Source: Capillidium heterosporum (Eukaryota; Entomophthoromycota; Entomophthoromycetes; Entomophthorales; Capillidiaceae). Taken from it: a stretch of 64,000 nucleotides of DNA. Below, piece by piece: positions 47,956 through 60,007 of this stretch. Every line of letters begins with the position of its first letter. Positions within the stretch are counted from its first letter, which is position 1. Position numbers and translations under genes: made by a program. The notes under the pieces are model-generated. The model was not told where the DNA came from. It worked only from the letters and a program-made list of their open reading frames with translations, and did not search any database. The stretch is from the NCBI GenBank assembly GCA_016630905.1, contig WBMQ01000001.1, positions 1,240,001 to 1,304,000 on the forward strand, in the 5' to 3' direction.

Positions 47956-49164
47956 AGGGACTTCGGTAAATGTCAATAAAGTGAATTATACTACTAAATG
48001 GCCTTTAACTTTTAATATTTTATATTGATTGGTCGATCTCGCCGAATGTCTGGCCACTTGCTTGGACTCTTAGTCGAATGGATTCGGTCAAACTTGATGA
48101 GTCCTTCAAAATCGAACGTGATATGTGTATTATGTTGTGGGCCAGTTAATATAAATACAGTTGGATCCTTTACAACCAATAGCAATATCCAAAACTCAAT
48201 TTCAGCAAAACTACCAGCTAAAAATCTTATAAAACGTTTAATCAAGCTAATCTAAACTTAAATCTACAATCTGAGAAAACCTAGAAAAAACTTCAATTCT
48301 GATAAAATGACTTGGAAAAAGTTCACATTTTTTAAGAACATTATTTTGCACTGAGAATGATTTATACATATAGCTAATCTCGATTTATAAATAAAATTAG
48401 TAGGTTGCAATCGATATTTACCAGCTTTTGCATATTGGATATATTTGTTTTTAGTATTTTATAGTACAATAGCCAGCTAATGAAACAATGGGTTTGCATA
48501 CGATAATGATCTGTTATTTACTAGTTATAGAGAAAAGGGGATTCAAAAAACTATCTACTTCGTTTACGAAATAGTACTCCATTCTAACTAATTAAAATAT
48601 GTACTTAATCATGCTATTGTTTAGAATCGAAGATAATTGAAATAAGCTCCATACAAAGAATTTTTCAAATTTTAAATAGAATAAAAGATATAGGAAAGAA
48701 TTCAAAATACATACTAAAGCTGCATTCTATTTATATAGAAGATTATTTAAAATACCTATCCCAGTCATATATTCAAGGGGAAATTAATTGAATACCTATA
48801 GGTATTAAAACAAGCAAAGATGTCTAATAGATGCTATATTCAATTCGTATTTGGAATACTCAAAACTCTTAATCTCTATAGAGCTATGCTACCTTGTAAA
48901 GCATTCGCTGTTGAACTCTGAGATGAAAGTTAAAGTAACTTTGAAAGATTCGCTCCAGTTATTAGAAGACGGCGTAGAAGAACTGATGACGAACCTGAAA
49001 CTTTACCAACTTGAAGGAGATAAAACAAACTTGTTAAAAGATGGCCTATTTGAAGCCAATTAAAACTATCTTACCTAAAGTGTCTGATATTTTAGCCAAG
49101 TATCATTTAACTGTAGAGATTATAAAAAGGCACCTTTAATATATAAGTTTTTCCCATCATTTAA
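47956..49164. other. Non-coding, right arm
   Basis: 3' UTR of the AKR, then AT-rich DNA with the 16-bp palindrome at 48791-48806 and a decayed open frame at 48851-49063. No supported gene. Confidence 0.5.
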
Positions 49165-51282
49165 ATGTATAGTAAATTTGCTAATGGCACTATTTTCAAA
49201 ACTGTTAATCATGCTTTAATTGCAATTGGATTGAGGAATATGATAAAGGGATTGAATTTATAACTAGGAAAACAGTTAAAGTATTTAGTGGAAAATTGAG
49301 TACTTGTACTTTAGATGCATCCAGTATCAAAAGTATAAAGAGGAGAATTTGGAAGAGCTATCTAGTGAGGATCTTGACAGCAATCGTGGTGACACTGGCA
49401 CTAGACCTGCCAACAGGTGTGAAGCACATTTTAGACTTAAATTCGACCTCACGACTTATCAAAACGTTGTTTTATATGATTCAGATCTTGGGCATTCGAA
49501 TGGTGGCCAATTTGAAGACATACCGGTTGTTCCTGGACACTTTTGGGATCGTATTGTTGATGAATTTATTGGTGGTGCAACTAGTACTGAGGCGTTAAAA
49601 TTAGTTTTCAACATATATAGCTTTAAGATATATAACAGAACATTGTTAGAAAACCTCTGCTATAAGCAAAAGTTAAAAACAAGGGATATGTTAACATTAG
49701 GGGAGATAGATGTCATTTTAGTAATTTACTTGATGACTAAAAGTACTTCAAAATGGAGACAAAAGATATCGATTTCAACTTGAAAGGGATCACAGCTGCT
49801 TTTTAGGCAAACAAGCAACAGCAATTTGCTCTGGGCGGAATCTGTGATGTAGTTTCTATTGACTGCACCTATCAAATTTTGAAATGTCGATTTCCTGTTC
49901 TCAATGTGACTGTTAGGACCAAGGGTAAAAATGTGGTACCTATTGCCCATGCCATCTTGGCGAATGAGTTGAAGGAGACTTATATTACAGTGCTTAAGCT
50001 ACTAAAAACTTTTTAGATATAATTGAGCTCAAAATCAATGCCAAATTACAAACGATTCTTACCGATGGGGACCGTCAACTTCGTGATGCAATTGTGTATG
50101 TGGCACAAACTCAACAACGTTCGGACCGACCTCAAGTCAATTAAACCCGGTTATAGTAAAAAACTATTAGTTCTAAGTGATCTGCTTAATGCTAGTAAAA
50201 CTATCCCTGTGTCCAACACCTCAAATATGTCTAAAGCAGCTAAAAAGATGAGTGAGTTTAGCAAAAAATATCAACTATTCAAAAAGGTTTTTTACCTTAA
50301 GGATAAAGATATTTGTGAATCAACCAAGGAAAATATACTTGCCTGTTTTGATGAGAATTTATCAACCTTTAACAATATGTTTGGCGAGGATAAAAAGTTT
50401 GCCTCTTGCTACACCAAGCCTGTATTCAGCCATGAGTGGAATGCATCATCAGCTTCAGAATCCATCAACAACGTTATTAAGAAGTATATTAAGACCGGCA
50501 GAAATGGACAATGTCTTTCAATTGACCAGTTAGTCCAAGTTACAAACAACTATGTCGCGACAATTATAGATAAATTTAATGATGTCAGTCGAAAGAGTAA
50601 CCAAGATTGTCAAAAAATTACCTGTCTCCTACGAAGAGATGAAAGATAAACTTTCGAAGCTTATTAAGGTGAATATCCTGAAACACTTTAAGGCTGCCCA
50701 TAAGCGTTGGAAGATCGACTAGAAGATAAGGTATATCGTATTCAAGGTGTTTCGGACCCACATAGCCAAGAGTATGTTGTTGATTTAAAAGAGGATAAAG
50801 TATATTGTGCTTGTTACTACCAAATTCAGATCGGTCTCCCTTGCTCATATCTAATGGCCATCAGAAAGTTTGTTAATTTAGAAATGTTACTTCCAACAGA
50901 TATTGCACTTCGCTGGATTGGTGATTTCTTAAGCGATGAATCGATTTGTGAGGATACTAATCATTTAGGTAGATTAATTGAAAAATTCAATACCTGTAGT
51001 GCAAGTATTCGGCCTTATACTGCAGCAGAACTTGAACGTGATTTTGAAGTCCATTTGGAGAACTGTATCGTCTATGCCCCATACTTGACAAACCCCATTT
51101 CTGAACCTTATGCAATCACTAAAGGTCGTCATACCAATGTTAGTATTGCAGAGGAGCTTGATGAGATTTTCTAGAATGAATTTATGCAAAGTAAGCCCAT
51201 GAAGCGTTCTAAAGTTAAAGGTGAGTATAAAGACAAAGGTGGCAAGGCTAAAAATTATAAAACTGAAGGTAGTTCTAAGTAA
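49165..51282 (+). mobile_element. Dead MULE-type DNA transposon, right copy
   Basis: Twin of the left remnant, with the same order: zinc finger, DDE core (VSIDCTYQI; TDGDRQLRDAI; CMWHKLNNV; ASESINN), SWIM core with Tyr for the last His, basic tail ending at 51282. It shares the frame changes and the stop before the DDE core, so it was dead before the duplication. Differences: the finger reads GHSNGG (His to Asn), and the 2-bp deletion of the left copy is absent, leaving one continuous 208-codon frame (50023-50649). Confidence 0.85.
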
Positions 51283-53080
51283 ACTAAAACTACACTAGAT
51301 TTGCTTAAGTATCTTCTTAATGTTTCATTTGTATATCAATTTATAAATTAGTTTATATAGTTGTTTATATAAGATTTATCACTTCAACATTGAAATTAAT
51401 AACTTTTAGTATTATAATTGATGGTTACTATATATACTTTATCATTATATATGTGGCGGCGTAAAAAATAACAACATCTAATTGCTTTATACTTTTGACT
51501 CAATAGTAATTATTTTAACTATTATCAAATATGTATATATATAGATCTTTGCTACGATACCATCAAGCCAAAATTTAGATCTTAACTTTAGAATAGAAGG
51601 TATTTAGGGTTAATAGTTACTTTGGGAATATTTTCTCCCATACCCTCTTTACTCCCATCTATTAAATAAAATCCACTATAAGAATGTCAAAACCTTACTC
51701 TACTTGTTACTTGCATATCGAACTATGTCATAAAATAATATAGTAAACCTGCAAAAATATACACACATATCTGCAGCCTGTCACTTTATTAATAGATTGA
51801 TAGAATTATAAGCTCATTTAACTTATTCCAAATCTATACTGAAAATCGTTCTGCTAGAATGAAGACTTTAAAAAATACCCATTTTGTATGGAAAGCTGTT
51901 AAAAAATGACGATTCCCAAAGCTCTCTTTCTCTCCCTGATGAAACGATCCAGAAAACCCTTTTTCTCTTCTCTTTCTTTCCAGAGCTTCGATATATACAC
52001 CGTACCTCAAAAATAGAGCATAACTTGGTGGCTTATAAGTAGGTTCTTTTTCCAACGAAACGGAGAGTCCGTGTCCCGATTGCAGTTATCCACTCTAGTA
52101 GCTAGGATTCACTTTCTCTACAGGATAACAATTAGAGAATCCGAACTCAAATCTAAGCCAAGTCTACGTCCTTAATAGGAAATTAATCTCAGGTAAATTT
52201 AAACGAACTGGTGATTGATTAGAATAATGAGAAATGGGTGGGCAGCGATTTAAAGCGCAGGAAAAGGATAGGTGAAAGATAGAATGTGTGACCCAAGTAC
52301 ATTGGCGAATAGTAGTACAAATGTGAATTACCTACGAAAATGAAAATAGTTCAATGTTCAATATACAGCTTAGTTCCCTGGCTAAGCTGGCATCATATAT
52401 TGTATTTAAATTGTAGTGATGAAACTGTTAAAAATTAGCATATATATCTTTAGTATATTCGAAGTAGTGTTCAATAAACGTACTTTTAGTGCCACTTAAT
52501 GTACACTATGTAGTTTAAAAGTTTTGAAAGGTCGGTCTTAGGTTAAATCTTTTAACGAAGGCACTGCTATTCTTTGCATGTCATTTATAGACACTTGGGC
52601 ACATTGCCATACCCATGTGAACAGGGTTTTCCTAACTGGTAGATATAGTACTTTAGATTTTGGACTTTGCTGAGTCCCATATGGTGGATGTTGAACCTAT
52701 ATTTGAAGTTGGTGTAATAAAGTATCCTTATGATCAATTTCACTACTAATTTGTTTGGAAATTATCTAATGGATCTTTACAAAGAGAATAGTGTAGAGTT
52801 GCAATAAATTTAGAACAGAGTTACAGATGAGGCTTTGCAATCGGAGTTTAAGTAACCGATGCAGAAAAGTAGCATGTCACTTCTAACTTTTATATCAAAA
52901 CAATCACAAACATCGAAGTTTACCAGATAGTGAGCAAGGTAATCTAGTTTTATCGTTAGTTAAAAGTAAGGTATCCGAGACAAATGAGTTTGAAGCAGTA
53001 TCAAAAAGTATAAATAGGAGCCAGTTCGTCTTCAAAAAGGTATACAAATTAACAAGAGCAATAAGAGCAATAAGAACAAT
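51283..53080. other. Non-coding, right arm
   Basis: Mirror of the left region. It includes a copy of the 428-bp repeat (about 52391-52810) and the imperfect hairpin at 52366-52389, which carries one T that breaks a pair of the left version. Confidence 0.5.
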
Positions 53081-54123
53081 ATGAGCAAACTACCATTGAG
53101 AAAACTTGGAAAGAATGGACCCGAAGTATCCAGTATTGGATTAGGTTGTATGGGTATGAGCTCCCTCTACGGTGAGAAGAACAACGAAGAGAGCTTAAAG
53201 GTTTTAAACCGAGCCATCGACTTAGGTTGCACTTTCTGGGACACAGCGGTAAGGCATGTTTTAGATATTAAGTTTCTAATCTCAAATTGTAGGATGTTTA
53301 TGGTGCTGGTGAGAATGAGAAACTCTTAGCCCAGGTCTTGAAGGAACGTAGATCGGAGGTTTTCTTATGTACTAAATTTGCTATCAAGTACGACCTTAAG
53401 ACTGAGATGAGAAACATCCGTGGAGATCGCCAGTACGTCTTAGATAGCTGTCAGGAGAGTTTGGATCGTTTGGGGATCGACTACATCGATCTGTACTACC
53501 AACACCGAGTTGATCCAAAGACACCTATTGAGGAGACAGTAAGTGCTATGGCCGAACTAGTAAAGCAGGGTAAAGTCAAGTACCTAGGACTCTCCGAATG
53601 TAGTGCCGAAACCTTACGCCGAGCCTATAAAGTTCACCCCATTGCAGCTTTACAGGTCGAGTACAGTCCTTGGGAAACCTCCATCGAACGCAATGGACTT
53701 TTAGATGCCTGTAGGGAACTAGGTGTCGCCATCATCCCTTACTCTCCACTTGGCAGAGGATTCCTAACCGGAAAACTGGATCTCAAGACTATTTCTGATA
53801 CCGACAGCCGTAAGTCATGGTTCCCACGGTTGATTGGAGAGAATGCCGACCACAACGCACAGCTTGTCCACAAGTTAGAAGAGCTGGCTACCAAGAAAGG
53901 AGTCAAGGCATCTCAGATTTGTCTAAGCTGGGTTCTAGCCCAGGGTGACGACTTCATCCCTATCCCCGGCACCAAACGTCTCAAGTACCTGGAGGAGAAC
54001 ATTGCCTCAGCCAGCTATGTGCTGTCGCCCGAAGAGGAGAATGAAGTCCGAGAGATCGTCAAGCAGATTGGTGTCAAAGGTGAACGCTACTTCGAGAAGC
54101 ATCTGAAGGATGTCAATATCTAA
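53081..54123 (+). CDS. Aldo-keto reductase, YakC-like (right outer copy)
   Basis: Two exons (53081-53248, 53293-54123) give 332 aa. Twin of the left outer copy; it keeps the consensus GPEVSS and HNAQ. Tetrad residues and the C-terminus [11 protein letters not shown] are unchanged. The leader has an additional 9-bp AGCAATAAG unit. Confidence 0.93.
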
Positions 54124-54739
54124 AGGGACTTCGGTAAATGTCAATAAAGTGAATTATACTACTAAATGGCCTTTAACTTTTAATATTTTATACCATAATA
54201 TTATAGTTAATTTAAAGCTATAGTAGAGTCAGAATTGTAAAAGTACCTGGCGGTGCGTTTTGATAATAGATATCACTGTGGTGTCTTTTTATCGCCATAT
54301 ATCATAGTTGAACTTTAAGGACACGCATATATTTGTACTATTAATACATTCAAAGGTATATTGCCTTCGACAGTTAGTACTAAAGCAACCATTAATTGAC
54401 TCTGAAGCTGTATAGCATATCTACAAAGTAAATGCATGCTACATTTTCAATTAATTCTATCTAAGGCAGAAGCAATCGATTGGTATAAGTAGCTTTACAA
54501 CGAAAAGTCATTCATAGCAAGAAGGTAGTATATGGATAATAATGACACCTAAATACATGTAAACAGAAAGATGCTCATTGCAAGATCGATGATATGACGA
54601 ACTAAGTCCAAATTGCAAACAAACCAAAGTACACTAGCTACTTAATATAGAGATCTAGAAAAGGGGCTGAGGATAAACGGGAGCAATAAAAGAAACTTGC
54701 AGATGCAAAATATGGAACTACTATGAAGGAGAGCAAAAA
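54124..54739. other. Intergenic, right arm
   Basis: Mirror of the left stretch. It ends in a run of five A (54735-54739), which is the T-run terminator of the minus-strand tRNA. Confidence 0.6.
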
Positions 54740-54811
54740 GGGCTCCAACGGGAATTGAACCCGTGACCTCCCGCACCCAAAGCGGGAATCATACCACTAG
54801 ACCATGAAGCC
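54740..54811 (-). tRNA. tRNA-Pro(UGG), right copy
   Basis: Reverse-complement twin of the left tRNA over all 72 nt by eye, with anticodon TGG. Its 5' end (54811) is the outer limit of the right arm. Confidence 0.95.
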
Positions 54812-56927
54812 TTAATATCATACGGTTCTCTTAAACTTACTTATATATAACATTTATTATTTTGCTCTGTTTGTCCTAGTCTAGATATATGATTAATTTC
54901 ACTTTTAATAGCTATTTCGTTCGTATTTTAAACATAAAATAAATATACTAGCGATCTAACTATTATACAGCTAGTTCTTTACTCGATTATGGCCCATGTA
55001 AACCAATAATGTTTTTATGCTGGTTTATATTAAACCTAAAGGTTAGTAAATTCACTATGAAACTGGCAAATGAGCTTTCACCTCTAGCTGTTTGTTAATG
55101 CTTTACACTTTTTTAATAATCGATATAAAAGACTCAAATTATACTTTACGTTCTACTACATCTATTCGTAATTCACCATATACTTCCATTTAATAAAGTA
55201 CTAAGCATAAACTGTAACTAAACCAACTTTTAGTACATTTATTAGATACTATATCTAGATACTTTGAATTGGCAAATTATATTTGTACTAAGCTTGTTAA
55301 GTTACACTTTATTTACTATATACATAGAATACTTTAAGTATATTAAACTTCAAATACTTCAGATTCTAGTATCAAAAGTGTTTAATAGGACGAATACATA
55401 ACCTAGTTTATGATATTTTAAAGCCTAAAATTCTAATATATCAATTAAAGCTTTGGAAAACTCGAATATCTATAATATCGATTACCAAGAAATATATATA
55501 TAGTACAAAATTATATTAAATAGTGAAGAAAATCATAAATTATTATAAATTATAGCCTATATATTAATATATATCTATGGTGTTTTTAGTAGCTATAGGT
55601 TATAGTTCTCCGATAGTTTTAATGGATTTCTATCAATCTATAAAGTATCCGAGTACTTTTATGAATAGTGTTTCTATTATTACTTTAAAAATTTAGAGTT
55701 AGAGGTATCGAAATTGAATTTGTTGCCTAGTTTTTTATTCAGTTCAGCAAAAACTTTAACATGAATCCTGTAAATGTAAGATGCTCGATATACACAGTTT
55801 TTAGTTACTTTTAATAGAATTAAAATTTTTCTGCTTCAAATATAAAATCGCTTAATGAAGACTGTAAACTTTCCTGCATATTTATCAAAAAATATATACT
55901 AGCACAACTATTTAGGGAATCCTCAAGATCCAAAAGTCACAATGAAAAGGGCTATGTTAAAGTTACCGATAAATGTATCAAAGGAATATTTATATATTCT
56001 AGTTCAAAGTTATGAACCAGTTAGTAACATCAACAAGAGACTCAATCCATGAACCTAGTCAACTTTAGCAGTACTCAAAGTATATAAAAACCCTTCAAGT
56101 TTAATATGTTCCAACCAAATAAGTATAATGGGCTGAGCTATTTGTGTGGTAGGCGATAGACCTTTAGTGCAAAGCCTCAAAGTACTCATTTGGCTAGACA
56201 GTTCCTTACCAATAAATAGGGCGGAGATTGGGATATACTATGATAAAACCTTTTATTCAGAATGTATCAGCAAACCACAAACTCCAGGAAATGTTATACC
56301 AAGCTTAATGATCTATCAGTTTTCGGCAGTTAGCTGTATTTTCTATGTAAAATTTCAGTCAAAACTAGCCTTAGCTTCATGTACATCAAGAAGTTGATTA
56401 TAATTGAATAGAGGAAAATGTAATTATACTGAATATCAAGAGCAAAGCCACATTTAACATGTGATTTACAAGAAAGAAAAGTGTCGAAGAGCGCAACGAC
56501 CATGACTCAAGATATCAATATAGGAACTTTGCCGATCGCCCACTGGAAACCTTGACCTATGAAAATAAAATAGTAAATCCACTTATTTTATCTTGTAGAA
56601 GTATAAAGGAATTCAACTTAGGTGCTTATCTAGCTTAGCGTATCACAATAAAAGTTAAGAATTGCAAGGACGGGATATGGTGGTTGAAGGACTGGGCTTC
56701 CTAGTCCAATAAAATCTAATTGGAGAGTCAAGTTAGTTAGGAGGGGCAAATTTTGGCAAATTATTGTCAAAGAATCACTTATATCTCAAAAGACATACCT
56801 TTTATAGTGCAGTACACAATCAAAAGCTTTTTTAGCTATAGTTTGAGGTTTATCATATCCAATATCAAGACTCTATAACCTTGTTTCAAAAGATTGTGTT
56901 ATTGAGAGGGTATGAGCTGAATATATA
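54812..56927. other. AT-rich desert
   Basis: About 2.1 kb, extremely A/T-rich from 54900 to 56000. The 83-codon frame at 56146 has no motif. Around 56520-56640 a short stretch (NFADRPLETLTYENK, then ILSCRSIKEFNLGAYLA) might be a remnant of the N-terminal half of the polymerase pseudogene that follows; this is a guess. Confidence 0.45.
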
Positions 56928-58819
56928 ATGGCTTTGAACCTTTACGACTACCTCAAAAATGGAATCAAGGATCCAATTTATCTCCAGCATACTGTAAGGA
57001 AGCCTAGCTACAACATCTTGATCCGAAATATCATCGTAATGCCAACCTGGATGGAAGTCTTACCACCAATCTTCGAAATCATCAACCGTATCCTTAGGAA
57101 GTTCCACCATATAGGAGATCAGTTCCTATTTATCATCTTTGTCGACGAGAACTTCATGACATTCAGCTTCAAAGGTTTTGAGGCCCAGTACAACCAAAAG
57201 CATGTTTTCCTAGTTTTCAAGTATGATATCAACTTCGTTGGACACACTTACAAGTTTATAGCATTTTCTTCAAATCAATTGCAGAAGCATAAATGTTGGT
57301 TCTTTGCTGAGGGAATGGTATCACAGTTACAGACACCCACAAGTTCATGGGGAACTTTGATATGGTACATAACGTTGCAAAGTATGCTGCTCGAATGAGC
57401 CAGTGCTTCTCCAATTTATGGAATGCTATCAAGCTCTACCCGATGTCATCAGAAATGACTATATATTCTCGAATAATATTGGTAAGATTTTAATCCTATG
57501 AAGCAGATCTCCAAGAGACTTAAAAGCAGCAGTATCCGAGCTGAAAATGTACCTAACGATACCAATGTGGTACACTAATATCTATTGAAATGCTTTTGCG
57601 ATTTTGGTGTATCTATGACGTTGATAGGCCTTCTAAATGCTAACTTCGCCAATATGGCAGATGGATATGTCAAAAATTGCTTAAAAATGCTAACCGATGT
57701 CATTCAACTGAACCTCAAGCAACGAGTTAGGACCTACATCAACAAGGAAGTGATACTGATTGGAGTCCTCAACGAGACAGATATTTTGGAATCTGACGAG
57801 ATTTTTGTTTGCTGTGCCAACCCTAAATCACTCAACCAGAGTAGTTGCATTATAGCTCAAAACCCAAAACTTCACCTTGGTGACATCTAAGTGGCCCAAG
57901 CTATAAATATAGAGAGGCTGCATCACTTCAAGAATATCGTTATCTTCTCAACTAGAGGTAACTGTGTTAGCTTCAGCATACTGAGCGGCGACGATCTGGA
58001 TTGGAACAAGTTTACAGTGATCTAAGATAAGGATCTCATCCCCAAGCAAATATGTGAGCTAATGGGTCATCTCCAAGCTCAATATAAGTACATAGAAAAG
58101 GTGATGGTTTCCAATATTATCAAAATTTTCACTGAGACTTCGACCTATCACCTGAAGGGATTGAGAACTTCAGATGTGTGTGTTTAGATCAAGTAGTCTC
58201 GCATATCGACGACTTTGTCAAGTCAGATATCATCACTAACTTCCTCAGTATACTTCATGTAAACTAGTATCCTGGGCTTCATGGCGAAATGGGATCAGAA
58301 TACTTACAAATTGATGAAGGATTTAGTAAGTTACACCGTGAGCTGAGCACACTGGATTTCACTCTAATTAAAAATACTTACCTTGATCTCATCATATATG
58401 GCAATGGTTGTATGATCAGCATGGAGGAGGCAGTCCAATACAAGAAGCACAATGTCTCAATGTAGTTTATTATGAACCAATTTGAGATCGTGTATGATGG
58501 TGACTACAGCAGCATAGTCAAAAGGTCGAACCAGATGGTGAGGGAATTTATGCTAGAGATAGTAGGTCATTTCCAAAAGGATTTCAGTTATCAGCTCCAT
58601 GGTCCTTTCCAACTAAATAAAAAAGATCCACTGTATGTCAATCCATATAGGAAGGAAGTTTTATATAAGGCATCAGCATGGTACTACATTTCCCATGCAT
58701 CTAAGATCCATAAATCAACGAAATTCAACTTCACTACTTTTGCCTCTGTCGTCGAGAGTACATTAGTTGACTTGATCAAGTTCAATTTAAATGTTAAACG
58801 ACAGAAACGAAGTAATTGA
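56928..58819 (+). pseudogene. Decayed eukaryotic RNA-dependent RNA polymerase (RNAi, QDE-1/Rdp1 family)
   Basis: Cellular RdRPs copy RNA into dsRNA for RNA interference. Pieces of the C-terminal two-thirds follow the family order in different frames: NRILRKFHHIGDQFL and FVDENF, KFIAFSSNQLQKHKCWFF, GNFDMVHNVAKYAARMSQCFS, IFSNNIGKI, then VILIGVLNETDILESDEIFV, AQNPKLHLGDI, LSGDDLDWNKF, DKDLIPKQ, and YKASAWYYISH near the end. Lesions: a frame change near 57340; a stop at about 57530, with the usual YGGxKG and RPSMxKF section missing; stops at 57888 and 58023; further breaks between 58185 and 58470. The catalytic DxDGD has become DLDWN (57993-58007). No intact N-terminus was found. Confidence 0.85.
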
Positions 58820-58884
58820 TGTAAGAAAGCTTCCCATCTCTAATTGAACTTCCAAAATAAAGCTGGCAATTTGAATCAACTTAC

Positions 58885-59023
58885 AAATGTTCAGTCTAAT
58901 GGAATCATCTACTCGATAGCAAGTACCGGGTTGGATCTGAATAGGTTTGACAGCCTTAGTAACATCCAATAAGTACTCGGTTTTGGATTGGATAGTGAGG
59001 AGAAATCGATGGTAGTGAGCCAT
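58885..59023 (-). CDS. Orphan 5' exon of an unrecognised gene
   Basis: Starts MAHYHRFLLTIQSKTEYLLD and reads to SIRLNI, then a good donor GTAAGTTG. After a normal-length intron (TTCAATTAG) the next codon would be TAG, and further downstream lies the polymerase pseudogene on the other strand, so no second exon is visible. It may be a truncated gene. A faint similarity to the start of CZIB/UPF0587 proteins was considered but cannot be supported. Confidence 0.3.
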
Positions 59024-60007
59024 TATACTATATTGAGTAATGATGTGCAACTTTATTTACGGCTATTTGTTTTAAGTTAATGTATGTATTGCTTTTATTT
59101 GAGCTCTAGTTTTAATAATGTATTGGTACCGAATTGAAAAATATTCCTATCAAAGTACATTTAATATTAAGGGAAAGTAAGCTAAGATGGGCTATTTATT
59201 TAAGCTGAGAATACTTATTACGCTTTATATACAAAAAATAACAGCGACAATGTATTAAGTTGGCTTACCTCTAAGTTTGAACTTGAATTTCGATAAAAGA
59301 TTTTGAAAGATGGTTGGTAGATAAATGGAAGAGGCAATAAAATTACTAAACTTTATGTAAGTAGTAGCGACATTCAAGATGGGCCACCTGAAGAAGTTGA
59401 TGATAGGCTAATTGAGATGGATTAGAAGGATAAACTTGGTAGAATATCGCTTGTAAAATTTGGAGCCTGTGATTGATGTATACTGTAAATTAGAAATGTA
59501 TATGAAGACTAATATTACAATCTAGTGATCTTGTAATTATGTAAAGTTTAAGGGGTTACTTTTGAAATAGATAGGCTGAGGATGTCGTATAAAGCTCAAA
59601 AATTAAAGTTGAGTATCATTTATAAACTCGCCTGAAATAAAAAGAATTTAAAAACCATCTCAATAGGTTACCTTGCATAGTAGATCTAAATTTATTGGAT
59701 AAATAATTTTCAGGTATCATGGTTTCGATGAGTAACTGTGTTGCTGAAATATAAGCTGAAGTGATGCTAAAATGCCAAGGTCAAGTTTACTTATGCTTGA
59801 GAAAGAACAAAATTTTGATGTATTTATTGTATCTGTTCACAATCGGTTGATAGAGCTCTTCCAATAGCCCTGGCTTTAGTCAATCGATTGCTATAAGCTA
59901 TTGGATACTGAAATTCTTCAATCCCAACATCAAAAATTCTTTGTAAAAGTCGAATTGCCAACTTCAAAGTTTTTACAAAGCTTTTCAGCAAGTGACAGAA
60001 TAAAAGT
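59024..60007. other. Intergenic, upstream of UTP22
   Basis: No supported gene; the 84-codon minus-strand frame at 59824-60078 overlaps the first exon of UTP22 and is taken as a shadow. Confidence 0.5.

Larger units (their letters stand above)
44552..54811. repeat. Right arm of the ~10.26 kb inverted duplication
   Basis: Reverse-complement twin of 27846-38113. It starts at exon 2 of the inner AKR and ends at the 5' end of the tRNA-Pro(UGG) on the minus strand. Beyond 54811 (TTAATATCATACGG) there is no match to the left outer flank. Confidence 0.95.

Noticed and set aside
56146-56397. 83-aa ORF as a gene
   Set aside because: No motif; codon pattern unlike the conserved genes.
57888-58025. Alternative genetic code explaining the in-frame TAA codons
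   Set aside because: TAA terminates DDX42 and other intact genes in the window, and the two TAA codons replace different residues (expected Arg and Trp).
56928-58819. RdRP as an intact intron-containing gene
   Set aside because: The frame changes lie inside conserved blocks, candidate introns would be about 15 nt, and the catalytic motif is altered.
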